Assembly (NCBI RefSeq): GCF_030811455.1
Contig: NZ_JAUSQU010000001.1
Span: forward strand, 9,920,001 to 9,984,000
DNA from: Streptosporangium lutulentum
GTDB lineage: Bacteria; Actinomycetota; Actinomycetes; Streptosporangiales; Streptosporangiaceae
Reading direction: 5' to 3'
DNA: 64,000 nucleotides
Part shown: positions 1-8,717 of the stretch, piece after piece
Layout: each line of letters begins with the position of its first letter
How positions within the stretch are numbered: position 1 is the stretch's first letter
Made by a program: the position numbers and the translations under genes
The notes under the pieces: model-generated
What the model was told of the DNA's origin: nothing
The model's input: only the letters and a program-made list of their open reading frames with translations
The model's database searches: none

Positions 1-2
1 TC

Positions 3-1055
3 GGGCTCGACGACGTCGCCGTGATCCTCTACACCTCGGGCACGACGGGTCGCCCCAAAGGCGCGATGCTCAGCCACGCCAACCTGGTGTGGAACGCCTT
101 CAACCTCATGATCGGCCTTGATGTGGCGAGTGACGAGGTGACGCTGATCAGCGCCCCGCTCTTCCACGTCGCGGCCCTCGCCCAGATGCTGCTGCCGACG
201 TTCATGAAGGGCGGTCGCTCGCTGATCATGCCGTCCTGGGACGTGGACAGGTGCTACGACCTCATCGAGGAGCACCGCGTCACCTGGATGTTCGGCGTCA
301 CCACCATGTTCGCCGCGTTCGCCCGGTCGCCGCGGTGGGCGGAGGCGGACCTGTCCTCGCTGCGCAACCTCATGACCGGGGGGTCGGCGATCCCGGTCTC
401 GCTGATCCGTGCCTACCAGGAGCGGGGCCTCGTGTTCTGCCAGGGGTACGGGCTCACCGAGACCGCGCCCGGGGCGACCTTCCTTGAGGCGAGCGAGAGC
501 ATCCGCAAGGCGGGTTCGGCGGGGTTGCCCGTGTTCTTCGCCGATGTGCGGGTGGTCCGGCCCGACCTCGCCGAGGTGGCGGTGGGGGAGGCGGGTGAGG
601 TGCTCGTCCAGGGACCGAATGTGACCCCCGGCTACTGGAGGGACCCGGAGGCGACCTCCGCGGCGTTCGCCGGGGACGGCTGGTTCCGTTCCGGTGACAT
701 CGCGGTCCGCGACGACGAGGGGCACCTGTACATCGTGGACCGCGTCAAGGACATGTACATCTCCGGTGGGGAGAACGTCTATCCCGCCGAAGTCGAGGGC
801 GTGATGTTCGAACACCCGTCCGTGGCCGAGGTCGCCGTGGTCGGGGTGCCCGACTCCACGTGGGGTGAGGTCGGTCGCGCCTTTCTCGTCTGCCGCCCAG
901 GTGCGAGCGTCACGGGCGACGAGCTTCGCGCATTCCTCCGTGGACGGCTGGCCACGTACAAGATCCCCCGCTATTTCGACGTGGTGGACGACCTTCCGAA
1001 AACGGGATCAGGGAAGATCCAGAAATCCCGGCTGCGAGACCGGGCCCGGCCGTAG
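3..1055 (+). CDS. Acyl-CoA synthetase (AMP-binding), 5' truncated by window edge
   Basis: This is the C-terminal two thirds of an ANL-superfamily acyl-CoA ligase, which activates a carboxylic acid to acyl-AMP and then acyl-CoA. The reading frame is open from the first bases, so the start lies outside the window. Visible motifs are the P-loop YTSGTTGRPKGA, the A5 region QGYGLTETAPG, the A7 motif WFRSGDIAVRDDEGHLYIVD, the hinge and A8 region DMYISGGENVYPAEVE, and the C-terminal A10 lysine in LPKTGSGKIQK. The spacing is typical of fatty-acyl-CoA or feruloyl-CoA-like ligases. The acid substrate cannot be told from the sequence. No partner gene is visible downstream, where a 257-bp AT-richer gap follows. 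Confidence 0.93.
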   Translation, partial: GLDDVAVILYTSGTTGRPKGAMLSHANLVWNAFNLMIGLDVASDEVTLISAPLFHVAALAQMLLPTFMKGGRSLIMPSWDVDRCYDLIEEHRVTWMFGVTTMFAAFARSPRWAEADLSSLRNLMTGGSAIPVSLIRAYQERGLVFCQGYGLTETAPGATFLEASESIRKAGSAGLPVFFADVRVVRPDLAEVAVGEAGEVLVQGPNVTPGYWRDPEATSAAFAGDGWFRSGDIAVRDDEGHLYIVDRVKDMYISGGENVYPAEVEGVMFEHPSVAEVAVVGVPDSTWGEVGRAFLVCRPGASVTGDELRAFLRGRLATYKIPRYFDVVDDLPKTGSGKIQKSRLRDRARP

Positions 1056-1312
1056 CGGCAGCGGTCGTCCCGCGGTTCTCCCGCCTCCGGCCGGGTGTAA
1101 GAGGCGGTGATGCGCCGCTTTTTCCCTTGCCATTGCGTCAATGAACGGCAAAATTCGGACAATCGGTCTGATTGGAAGCCCGATGCTCTCTGTCATTGCG
1201 GGGGAAATCCCACGCTAGGTCAAATTTATTGTTGTATGTACTTTTTGTCGGCTTATGGAGGGTATAGGGATTTAAGTCCGTTCCGTACGAAAGCCGGAAG
1301 GGGGCGTGGGTC

Positions 1313-1846
1313 ATGATCCGACCCGCAGGCCTAGAACAACATCCCGATCTCATCGAGATGCGAGAGAGGTACGAGAGAGCGGGCTCCAGCACGGCAGCCC
1401 AGGGAATCGATGGACTCACCCTTCTCGCAGGTCTATGGCTGGCGATCTCTCCATGGGTGGTCGGCTTCAACGGCCTGTCCAGGATTTCCGTAAGCAACCT
1501 GATCACCGGTATCGCGCTCGCCGCCCTGGCGATGGCGTTCGCGGCGGCGTTCGGCCGGACCTACGGGCTCAGCTGGATCGCACCGATCATCGGAATCTGG
1601 ACCATCATCGTGCCGTGGATCACAGGCTCGGCGACGACGTCGACCATCTGGAACAACGTCGTCACCGGCGTCATCATCTTCCTGCTCGGGCTGGGAGCGG
1701 TGGCGGTCAGCGCCAGGAAGATGCCCAGCATGAACAGGGGCTCCCACATGTCGCCCGACATGTCGGGCAGGTCCACCTCCAACATGCCGGGCAGCAACAT
1801 GCCGGGCAGCAACATGCCGGGCAGCAACATGCCAGGCAGGCACTGA
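1313..1846 (+). CDS. SPW-repeat membrane protein with NMPGS tail
   Basis: The 177-aa protein has two SPW-type transmembrane repeats, seen as LWLAISPWVVGF and IWTIIVPWITGS, each next to further hydrophobic segments (about four membrane spans between residues 45 and 140). SPW-repeat proteins are small actinobacterial membrane proteins of unknown role. The ATG is preceded by a strong GGAAGGGGG ribosome site. The cytoplasmic or external tail is Met/Ser/Gly rich and ends in four copies of NMPGS, encoded by a 15-bp tandem repeat. The upstream 250 bp is AT-richer than the surroundings and is the likely promoter. No operon partner is visible. Confidence 0.8.
   Translation: MIRPAGLEQHPDLIEMRERYERAGSSTAAQGIDGLTLLAGLWLAISPWVVGFNGLSRISVSNLITGIALAALAMAFAAAFGRTYGLSWIAPIIGIWTIIVPWITGSATTSTIWNNVVTGVIIFLLGLGAVAVSARKMPSMNRGSHMSPDMSGRSTSNMPGSNMPGSNMPGSNMPGRH
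1781..1840. repeat. 15-bp tandem repeat, 4 copies, in coding sequence
   Basis: Four adjacent units of aacatgccgggcagc, three identical and the last with two changes, encode NMPGS x3 and NMPGR at the end of the SPW protein. The unit length keeps the frame, so copy-number change would only lengthen or shorten the tail. Confidence 0.95.
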
Positions 1847-1927
1847 GCCGGTGTGACATGGTGTGGCGGGCTGGGGGGCCGCCACACCCACCGGTGCCGA
1901 ACGTCCCCGGACAGGCGTGAACGCGGG

Positions 1928-2170
1928 CTATTCGGGGGTACGGACCGTGGCGATCCGGGCCGCCTGGGCGACCAGGCGGCCCTTGCCGTCCCAGGCGTGC
2001 GCGGTCCTGTTCGTCCCCTCCAGGCCATCCGAGTGGTGACCGGCGCCTCGACGGCCCGCCTGGGTGGGCCGGGCGCGGACCCGGATGGCGCTCCGCCCCC
2101 GCCTCGGGTCTCGACGAGAACCTCGGCCCGGCCGGGCCCGGGTGCCGTGACGAGGGCACCGCCGATCGTT
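1928..2170 (-). pseudogene. Possible remnant of a hotdog thioesterase
   Basis: On the minus strand the frame ending at the stop at 1928 reads AHAWDGKGRLVAQAARIATV just before its C-terminus. This resembles the last strand of TesB/PaaI-like acyl-CoA thioesterases. The segment before it (IRVRARPTQAGRR) also looks like such a protein, but there is no convincing start or full domain, and the neighbouring frame seems to hold part of the similarity. I read it as a decayed or frameshifted fragment. It could also be chance similarity in GC-rich DNA. Confidence 0.3.
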
Positions 2171-2269
2171 GTCGGGTGCGGGTGATCCCGCCCGGCTGTG
2201 GCGGACGGTCCCGAGCGTTTCGCCCGCGCCGCCCGCCTGCCTCGGCCCCACCGCCGAGACTGTGCCCGT

Positions 2270-2477
2270 GTGTGTCCGGGGCCGTGTCCGTGTCAGAGGC
2301 CGTGTTCGCGTGCGTGTCCGCGTGTGCTTCGCGTTTCTCCCGCGAAGGCGTCCCCGAGAGCCCTGGGCCGGTCGGGAGCCCTGGGTCGGTCGGCGGGCTT
2401 TGAGTCGTCCGAGGGCTCTGAGCTGGTCGACGGGCTCTGAGTCGCCTCGGGAGCCCTGAGCTGGTCGACGGGCTTGA
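2270..2477. repeat. Degenerate GC-rich short repeats in convergent intergenic region
   Basis: From 2270 to about 2330 there is a run of gtgtccg/cgtgt-type hexamer-heptamer repeats. From about 2362 to 2477 there are degenerate copies of a unit containing gagctggtcgacgggct (clear at 2419 and 2457, 38-39 bp apart) and gggagccctg. Copies are imperfect and no protein or RNA is evident. Confidence 0.7.
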
Positions 2478-2640
2478 TATGCCCCGGCCGACCGGCTGGG
2501 CGACCCCGGGCTCGACGAGGAATGACGCCATGAGGCGCGGAACGGGCGGGTGCCCCTTACGGGACCCGCTCCGGCTCGCGCTTCCCGATCGCCGGGGGCC
2601 GGCCTCTGGCCGGCTCCCTTTTCCCGTGGAACGGCGCCGG

Positions 2641-3219
2641 CTAGAGCCGCGCCCGTTCGCTCTCGCGTCCGTGCACGATCAGGGCGTAGATCACGAGCAC
2701 GTCGATGGCGATGGCGAGAAGCGACCACCAGGGGTAGGCGGAGAAGAGCAGCATCTGCGTGATGGCGTTCACCATGGCGAGGGCGACCGCCACGACGCGG
2801 CCCCAGGTCTGTCCGGCGATCACCGCGAGACCGGCGACGACGAGGAGGATGCCGAGTATCAGGTGGATCCAGCCCCAGGCGGACAGGTTGAAGAGCAAGG
2901 TGTTGTTGGGGGTCTCAAGGAAGAACGTGTTCCTGAAGATGGCGACCAGGCCGTAGATGATGTTGAACGCGCCCGTCAAGATCATCATCAGGGCCGCGAA
3001 CCAGACCCAGCCCATCCAGCCGGTGACCTGCGGGGTCCCGGTTCCTCTCGCGGTCATCGTGTCTCTCGCGCCGTGCGCCATGCCGGTTTCCTCACCGTGC
3101 GGCGTGCCCGGTTCGCCGTGCAGCGTGCCCGGTTCGCCGTGCAGCATGCCGGTTCCCTCGCCGCCCACCCTGCCGGTCCCCTCGCCGGGCATCCTGCCGG
3201 TTCCCTCGTTGTGCACCAT
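2641..3219 (-). CDS. DUF7144-like four-helix membrane protein with repetitive N-terminus
   Basis: The 192-aa protein has a soluble N-terminus of about 65 residues followed by four membrane segments, including GWVWFAALMMILTGAFNIIY, a second near residue 110, and two more after QTWGRVVAVALAMVNAIT. This layout matches the actinobacterial DUF7144 family of unknown function. The N-terminus is built from seven- and eight-residue repeats of the form EGTGxxxG and EPGTLHG. If translation starts at the internal ATG near residue 55 (MTARGTG), the repeats would be absent, so the true start is uncertain. It lies downstream of the LAL regulator in the same direction, with an 86-bp gap. Confidence 0.72.
   Translation of the reverse strand: MVHNEGTGRMPGEGTGRVGGEGTGMLHGEPGTLHGEPGTPHGEETGMAHGARDTMTARGTGTPQVTGWMGWVWFAALMMILTGAFNIIYGLVAIFRNTFFLETPNNTLLFNLSAWGWIHLILGILLVVAGLAVIAGQTWGRVVAVALAMVNAITQMLLFSAYPWWSLLAIAIDVLVIYALIVHGRESERARL
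3072..3215. repeat. 21-24 bp repeats encoding EGTGxxxG/EPGTLHG
   Basis: The 5' part of the DUF7144-like gene holds six degenerate copies of a 21- or 24-bp unit. The clearest pair is cccggttcgccgtgcagcgtg and its neighbour at about 3109-3149. Units keep the frame. Confidence 0.75.
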
Positions 3220-3305
3220 GCCGTCTCCCCCTCATGATCGCGAATCATTACCAGGAGTGATCGCCGTTGTGAGGGGAGGTCATGTCACCCGAAAAGGGTG
3301 AACTT

Positions 3306-6242
3306 CTACACGAAGCCCCGTCGCGCGGCCTGGTTGATCGCCTCCCGGCGGGTCGTGACCCCGAGCTTGCGATACACCGAGCGCAGGTGGGTCTTGACGG
3401 TGTTGACCGACAGGAAGAGGTCCTCGGCGATCTCCTTGTTGGTCATGTGTGACGGCAGGAAACGGAGTACGGCCAGCTCACACTGGGTCAGGGACGGAGC
3501 CTCTTCGCCCTGGGGGTTCACCGCCCCGCGTTCGAACCGGCGGAGGATCTCGGTGCCGAAGGGGAGGCGTGGATCGTTGGGCGGCACGAGAATCGTCAGG
3601 AGCGATCTGACCGACCGGCCGCCGTCGAGGAACACCCGCCGTGCCCGGTGCGGCTCCGCCAGCTCCAGGGCCTGATCCAGCAGTTCGGCGGAGAGTGACA
3701 CCGCTCCCAGGCGGCGGTGTGCGGCCGAGGCGACCAGCAGGGCGGCGATGCTGTCCAGCGGGCGCGTCTCGCCCGCCGTGCCGCTCAGGCAGTCCCGCAC
3801 GGCGGCGAGTGCGCGCGCCGGGTCGTTCCGCATGAGGTGCAGCCGGCCCACGGCGACGGCGTTCGAAGCGAGCGGCGAGGGGCCGGCCTCGTCAGTCGTG
3901 GGCTTCAGGGCCGCCGGAGGTTCCGGGGCGGTGGGGTTCGGAGCCGTCGGATCCAGGGGCAGGGCGCCGGGAAGGTCGGCCGCCGGAAACCAGGCGACGT
4001 CGAGGAGGGTGACCGCCTGGATGAGGCGGGTCGGCGGTCGGCGCCGCCTGTGGAGTTCCGCCAGGCATGATCGGGCGGCGGCGGTCTCGCCCTCGGCGAC
4101 CAGGGCTCGCGCTCGGATCAGGGTGGCGAACGCGGAGACCGGTCCTTCTCCCGGAGGCCGCCGCCGTGGCCACGGCTCGATCCGATCCAGCAACCGGTGG
4201 ACGTCGGCGGGTTCGTCGCGTTCCAGGTGCACCCAGGCGAGGGCGAGGTCGGCGATCGGATGAGGTCGCAGCGGCCCGTCCGGAGCCGAAGCCGGGGTGC
4301 GGAGAAGGCCGCCCGTTTCCTCCGGACGGGCCGGATCGCTCTGGACGGCCCCGATCGTTTCCTCGGCCCCCGTCAGATCGCCCCGGATCGCGTCGGCCAG
4401 CGCCGCGCACGCCGTCGCGAAACCCGTCAGGGCCGGGAAATCACCGGCTTCGAGTTCCCTCACCGCTCGGCGCAGGGCCGTACCGGCCGAGACGAACTCG
4501 GCGTTCCAGGCATGAGCGAGCCCCAGCGCCAGCAGCAGGCAACCGGCCGCTCGGCGCTCGGCGGCCGAGGGCGACGGTACGCCGCCGGTCCGGCGGAGCG
4601 CCTGACGGGCGGTGGAGAGGTCCTCCGGGGCGCAGTCGCCGCTCATCCAGACCCGGAGGAGGTTCAGCGCGGCGATGAGCCGGCCGGGGTGAGGCTCCAC
4701 GGTCCCGGCGGATCTCTCCGCCGCCTCGAGGTACGGCCCGGCCGCGTCGGGATCTCCGGTGATCAGCCGGATCCAGGCGTGGGCGAGGGCCACCATCGGC
4801 GTGGTGGAGGTGAGCTCGGGCGGAAGCCGCGCGAGGATCGCGGAGAGCTCGCCGTCCCCGGCCCGGAGGAGGACGCGCACGTCGTCCTCGGCCAGGATCT
4901 CGGCGGCGTGTCCCCAGTCCGCCCCGGCGACCGCGGCCCGCAGGGCGTCCAGCGGCCTGCCGTTCGATCGATGCCGGCGCGCCGCCTCGCGGAGAAGGTG
5001 GGGCACGTCCTCGGGGGACTCGCGCCCCAGTTCGGCCTGGAGGAACTCCCGGAAGAGCGGCTGGAAGCCGTACCCCGGCGGGTCGGCGTCGATCGTTTCG
5101 AGGAAGCAGTTCTCCCGGCTCAGCCGGTCCAGGATCCGCGCCGCGTCGGCCGTCCCGGTGAGCGCGCCGGCCAGCTCGGCGTCGAGCGGCGAGGCGATGC
5201 TGGTACGCAGAAGGAAACGGCGGATCTCGGGATCCTGGCGGCTGATCACCTCGTCACGGAAGTAATCGCCGACGATGCGGCTGTTTCCCGTGAAACCGCG
5301 CACCAGCCGCTCCATCTCGCCCCGACCGAGGCCGCGCCGGTTCACGGTCTCCGGGTCCGCGCTCTCCGGGTCCGCGCTCTCCGGGTCCGCGCTCTCCGGG
5401 TCCGCGCTCTCCGGGTCCGCGCTCTCCGGGTCCATGTCCCCGGGGTTCACGCCGCCCCGGTCCGGGTCGCGCCGGTCCGGGTCGCGCGGATCAGCACCGT
5501 TCCGGTCCTTCAGCCACAGGCAGGCCAGGCGCAGGCCGGTGCTCCATCCGCCGGTGCGTCTCACCAGCTCCGCCACCTGTTTCGTGTCGACCGGCAGGCC
5601 CGCCGCCCGGAAATACTCAGCGGCCTCGGACTCGGTCCACGCGAGATCTTCGGCTCCCATCTCCACCAGATCGCCGGAGACTCGCAGCCGGGAGAGCTGG
5701 AGGGCGGGCCGGCGGCGTCCCGACAGCAGGAGACGAAGCTGTGGCGGGGCATGCCGGAGCAGGAGGTCGAGGCCGTGCAGGATCTCCGGCCGATCGAGCT
5801 CGTGAACGTCGTCCATCACCAGGACGATCGGCCGGTCCCTCCCGGAGACCGCCTCGACGATCTCGCCGACGAGATCCATCGTCGGAGCACGGTCCGGCGC
5901 CGGGACCCTCAGAGACGGATGAACCCGCCCGAGCGCCGCGGCCAGGTGAGGCCAGAACCTGCGCGGCCGGTTGTCCTCGGAGTCGAGGGTGAGCCAGGCG
6001 ACGTCGTGAGCCCCGTCGCCGTCCGTGCTCCACGACGCGCACGCGACGGTCTTGCCGGAGCCGGCGGGAGCGATGATCGAGACGGCCCGGCGTTGGACGG
6101 CGCGGTCGATCCTCCTCTGGATTCGGGTCCGGGGCAGCACGGCCACGTGGAGACGGGGAGGCGCGAGCTTGCCGGCCAGCAGCGCGCAACCGTCGTCTCC
6201 CGGCCGGGGAGTGGATCCCCGCGCATCGGCCACAGCCGTCAT
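3306..6242 (-). CDS. LAL/MalT-like ATP-binding LuxR transcriptional regulator
   Basis: The 978-aa protein has the order of a large ATP-binding LuxR regulator. The N-terminal MalT-like NTPase has Walker A APAGSGKT (residues 58-65), Walker B IVLVMDDVHEL (about 139-149) and the LLLSGRR sensor. A long TPR-like region follows, then a C-terminal LuxR helix-turn-helix (about 910-975; TQCELAVLRFLPSHMTNKEI and NTVKTHLRSVYRKLGV). Such proteins are ligand- and ATP-dependent activators, often of carbohydrate or secondary-metabolism genes. An AGGAGG sits before the ATG. A five-copy DPESA insertion lies between NTPase and winged helix (about residues 270-300). The divergent neighbour is the biotin operon, so it is a candidate regulator of it, but no ligand is indicated. 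Confidence 0.9.
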   Translation of the reverse strand: MTAVADARGSTPRPGDDGCALLAGKLAPPRLHVAVLPRTRIQRRIDRAVQRRAVSIIAPAGSGKTVACASWSTDGDGAHDVAWLTLDSEDNRPRRFWPHLAAALGRVHPSLRVPAPDRAPTMDLVGEIVEAVSGRDRPIVLVMDDVHELDRPEILHGLDLLLRHAPPQLRLLLSGRRRPALQLSRLRVSGDLVEMGAEDLAWTESEAAEYFRAAGLPVDTKQVAELVRRTGGWSTGLRLACLWLKDRNGADPRDPDRRDPDRGGVNPGDMDPESADPESADPESADPESADPESADPETVNRRGLGRGEMERLVRGFTGNSRIVGDYFRDEVISRQDPEIRRFLLRTSIASPLDAELAGALTGTADAARILDRLSRENCFLETIDADPPGYGFQPLFREFLQAELGRESPEDVPHLLREAARRHRSNGRPLDALRAAVAGADWGHAAEILAEDDVRVLLRAGDGELSAILARLPPELTSTTPMVALAHAWIRLITGDPDAAGPYLEAAERSAGTVEPHPGRLIAALNLLRVWMSGDCAPEDLSTARQALRRTGGVPSPSAAERRAAGCLLLALGLAHAWNAEFVSAGTALRRAVRELEAGDFPALTGFATACAALADAIRGDLTGAEETIGAVQSDPARPEETGGLLRTPASAPDGPLRPHPIADLALAWVHLERDEPADVHRLLDRIEPWPRRRPPGEGPVSAFATLIRARALVAEGETAAARSCLAELHRRRRPPTRLIQAVTLLDVAWFPAADLPGALPLDPTAPNPTAPEPPAALKPTTDEAGPSPLASNAVAVGRLHLMRNDPARALAAVRDCLSGTAGETRPLDSIAALLVASAAHRRLGAVSLSAELLDQALELAEPHRARRVFLDGGRSVRSLLTILVPPNDPRLPFGTEILRRFERGAVNPQGEEAPSLTQCELAVLRFLPSHMTNKEIAEDLFLSVNTVKTHLRSVYRKLGVTTRREAINQAARRGFV
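5351..5434. repeat. 15-bp perfect tandem repeat, 5 copies, in LAL regulator
   Basis: Five identical, adjacent copies of ccgggtccgcgctct (5351-5425) plus a partial sixth lie within the regulator gene. On the minus strand they encode DPESA x5 followed by DPE. Perfect identity suggests a recent slippage expansion. The frame is kept at any copy number. Confidence 0.98.
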
Positions 6243-6730
6243 GACACCCCCGACCTCCTAGACGGAGCACGAACAAAATCCCCACTTGTCCGGCGGGCCG
6301 TACCAATCACCAAATTACTTCTGAATTACCGCTTTTCCCGGAATCAGCGCAGGTCACTCGTGTTCCGGGCCGACCTTACGAATCCTCGACGTTCGGCCCG
6401 GTCGCTCCTCCGGCGCCCCGGCCCCGCCCGTCCGCCTCTCCGGCGCGGCACCGTACGGTGTCACCGGCGCCCGTCCGGAGGTCCGGGCCGGGCGGCTTTC
6501 ATCCCGGACACCCGGTCCGACCGCGTACCCTTCACCGGAACCGATCGATTCCTCCAAGTCCCCCTTCCCCCGGGCCGTCCGAGAGAAGAGGGCCGTCACG
6601 TCCGGGTGCGACAGGTATCGCGGAAGAATGTTGTGGCATCCCTCCTGCCTGTATCAGGGCGTTCTGGTGTGGAATCGGATCCGCACAGCTACGAACAGAG
6701 CTGCACACTCACGACAGCGGAGGGGGCGGG
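6243..6730. other. 488-bp divergent promoter region, LAL regulator / bioY
   Basis: No gene is supported here. The region should hold the promoters for the LAL regulator (leftward) and the bioY operon (rightward). A short inverted repeat, cagct-8-agctg, lies at about 6688-6705 upstream of bioY. I looked for the TGAAC/GTTCA-type BioQ operator and did not find it. Confidence 0.6.
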
Positions 6731-7339
6731 ATGCCGAAGTTCCGACGGGGAAGCGGATTCCCCACCGGGGACCTCGCCCGGGTCAGCGTCTTCGCGGCGT
6801 TGATCGCCGTGCTCGGCCTTCCGGGCGCTCTGAACGTCTTCGGCAACGCGGTGCCGATCACGTTGCAGACGTTCGGGGTCATGCTCGCCGGCGCGATCCT
6901 GGGCACGTGGCGGGCGGCCCTGGCCATCGTCGTACTGCTCGTGCTGGTGGCCGCGGGCCTGCCGCTGCTGGCCGGCGGCCGTGGCGGACTGGGCGTCTTC
7001 GTGGGGCCGTCGGCGGGGTTCCTGCTCGGCTGGCTCCCCGGCGCGGCCCTGACCGGCTGGATCGTCGAACGCGGCGGCCGCAGTCCGGGCATCGCGCGAC
7101 TGCTGACGGCCTGCCTGGCCGGCGGAGTCGGGATGATCTACCTCGTCGGCATTCCCGTGCAGGCGGCCGTCGCCGGGATCTCGCTGGGGCAGGCGGCCCT
7201 GCTCAGCGTCGCCTTCCTGCCCGGCGACGCGATCAAGGCGATACTGGCCTCGATCGTGGTGAGGGGCACCCAGCGGGCCTACCCCGATGCGATCCCGGCC
7301 GTCCACCGCGAGCGGCTCAGCGCCGCCAGGAAGGGCTGA
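6731..7339 (+). CDS. bioY: BioY, biotin-specific S component of an ECF transporter
   Basis: The 202-aa protein is a six-helix BioY with the family signature around residues 25-60 (GNAVPITLQTFGVMLAG) and the conserved LPLLAGGRGGLGVFVGPSAG loop. BioY binds biotin in the cytoplasmic membrane and works with an EcfT/EcfA module for uptake. Both module genes follow in the same operon after two metabolic genes. The start is the ATG after AGGGGGCGGG. Length and motifs are normal for the family. Confidence 0.95.
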   Translation: MPKFRRGSGFPTGDLARVSVFAALIAVLGLPGALNVFGNAVPITLQTFGVMLAGAILGTWRAALAIVVLLVLVAAGLPLLAGGRGGLGVFVGPSAGFLLGWLPGAALTGWIVERGGRSPGIARLLTACLAGGVGMIYLVGIPVQAAVAGISLGQAALLSVAFLPGDAIKAILASIVVRGTQRAYPDAIPAVHRERLSAARKG

Positions 7340-7346
7340 CCCGGTC

Positions 7347-8717
7347 ATGCCGGTCGCCGCACAAGTACTGCGACACGCCTCCATCCGCCCGGACCGGCCC
7401 GCGGTGCGCGGTCCGGGAGGCGAGCTGAGCTACGCCGGGTTCGCGCGGAGGGTCCGCGGCGTGGCGGCGCGTCTGTCCGGGCGGGGGGCCGGCCGTGGCA
7501 CGCTGGTCGCGATCAGCCTGGCGGATCCGGTGGATCTGCTCACCGTCGTGCTGGCGGCGGACCTGGCCGGGGCCACGCCGCTGTTGTGCGACCCCTCCTG
7601 GGACGCGCGGGTGCGGGAGGCGATCCCGGCGGACCTGCGCGTCGACGTGATGCCGCCCATCGCGGACGGCCCGCAGACGTGGCCGGATCCCCTCCCCGGC
7701 GATCGCGCGTGGGCCTGCTTCGGCTCCGGCAGCACGGGCCGTCCGCGAGCGGTGGTGCGCACCCGCGCGTCGTGGACGGCGTCGTTTCAGCGGGTGAGCG
7801 AGCTCGCCGGGATCGGTTCCGACGACGTCGTGCTGGTGCCGGGGCCGCTGACCTCCTCGCTGTACGGCTTCGCGGCCGTGCACGCGCTGGCCGCCGGGGC
7901 GACGGTCCTCGTGCCGGGCCGCTGGTCGCCCGGCACGCTGGCCGCGCAGCTCCGCGGGGCGACCGTGGCCCACCTCGTGCCGCACTACCTGCCCGCGGTG
8001 CTGGACGCCCTGCGCGAGGGGGCCGAGAGCTCGCTGCGGACGGTCGTGATCGGCGGAGCGGCCCTGCCTGCCGGACTGCACGAGCGCGCGGCGGACGCCG
8101 GTGTGCGCGTGATGTCCTACTACGGCGCCACCGAGCTGTCCTTCGTCGCCGTGGACACCGACGGTTCGGGGCTGCGCCCCTTCCCCGGGGTGCGGATCGA
8201 GGTCAGGACGCCGCCGGGTGAGTCCCTGGGGGAGGTGTGGGTGCGCTCGCCCTGGCTGTCCGAGGGGTATCTGGCCGACGCGGTGGGCCCGCTGAGGGTC
8301 GACGGCGACGGCTGGATGAGCGTCGGCGACGTGGCGGAGCCGTACCGGCCCGGCGAGGCCCTGCGGCTGCGCGGCCGCGGCGACGGCGCGATCCAGACCG
8401 GCGGGGCCACCGTCGTGCCCGAGGACGTCGAGGAGGTGCTCAGGAGCGTGCCGGGGGTGGGCGACATCGTGGTGGTGGGCTCGCCGCACCCGGACCTGGG
8501 CGCGGTGGTGACGGCGATCCTGGAGGTGGGCGCGGGGGCGCCGCCGCCGAGGGCGACCCTGGAGGCGGTCGCGCGCGGCGGGCTGGACGCGGCCCAGCGG
8601 CCACGCCGCTGGTACGCCGTGGAGAGCCTGCCCCGCACCCCTGCGGGCAAGCCGGCTCGCGGGCTCGTCGCCGCCCGCCTGGCCGGCGGCGACCATGACC
8701 TGCGGCGGCTGAACTGA
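7347..8717 (+). CDS. AMP-dependent acyl-CoA ligase in the bioY operon
   Basis: The 456-aa protein is an ANL-type ligase, shorter than the usual 500-550 residues. Motifs are the P-loop ACFGSGSTGRPRAVVRT, where Ser-Thr-Gly replaces the common TSGTTG, the A5 region MSYYGATELSFVAV, the A7 region WMSVGDVAE, the A8-like GDGAIQTGGATVVPEDVEE, and LPRTPAGKPARG with the C-terminal lysine. It should form an acyl-adenylate and acyl-CoA. Placed between bioY and a thiolase it may act on biotin, a biotin catabolite or a pimelate-like acid (inference). It starts 7 bp after bioY and its TGA overlaps the next ATG (TGATG), so translation is likely coupled. Confidence 0.88.
   Translation: MPVAAQVLRHASIRPDRPAVRGPGGELSYAGFARRVRGVAARLSGRGAGRGTLVAISLADPVDLLTVVLAADLAGATPLLCDPSWDARVREAIPADLRVDVMPPIADGPQTWPDPLPGDRAWACFGSGSTGRPRAVVRTRASWTASFQRVSELAGIGSDDVVLVPGPLTSSLYGFAAVHALAAGATVLVPGRWSPGTLAAQLRGATVAHLVPHYLPAVLDALREGAESSLRTVVIGGAALPAGLHERAADAGVRVMSYYGATELSFVAVDTDGSGLRPFPGVRIEVRTPPGESLGEVWVRSPWLSEGYLADAVGPLRVDGDGWMSVGDVAEPYRPGEALRLRGRGDGAIQTGGATVVPEDVEEVLRSVPGVGDIVVVGSPHPDLGAVVTAILEVGAGAPPPRATLEAVARGGLDAAQRPRRWYAVESLPRTPAGKPARGLVAARLAGGDHDLRRLN

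Larger units (their letters stand above)
1847..2640. other. 794-bp gene-poor region between convergent genes
   Basis: Apart from the possible thioesterase remnant at its left end, I see no gene. Open frames here are of low complexity (Arg-Val or Gly-Arg-Pro rich). The right half holds short-period repeats. The region separates the convergent SPW and DUF7144-like genes. Confidence 0.6.

Noticed and set aside
2169..2459. Open frame with Arg-Val repeats
   Set aside because: The product is only a translation of short DNA repeats (RVRVRGRV-like).
6243..6730. BioQ-type operator upstream of bioY
   Set aside because: No TGAAC/GTTCA palindrome was found; only a weak CAGCT inverted repeat is present.
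4197..6803. Long open frame on the plus strand opposite the LAL regulator
   Set aside because: It is antisense to a gene with clear motifs, and its translation is Arg/Gly/Val-rich with no domain. Such mirror frames are expected in GC-rich DNA.
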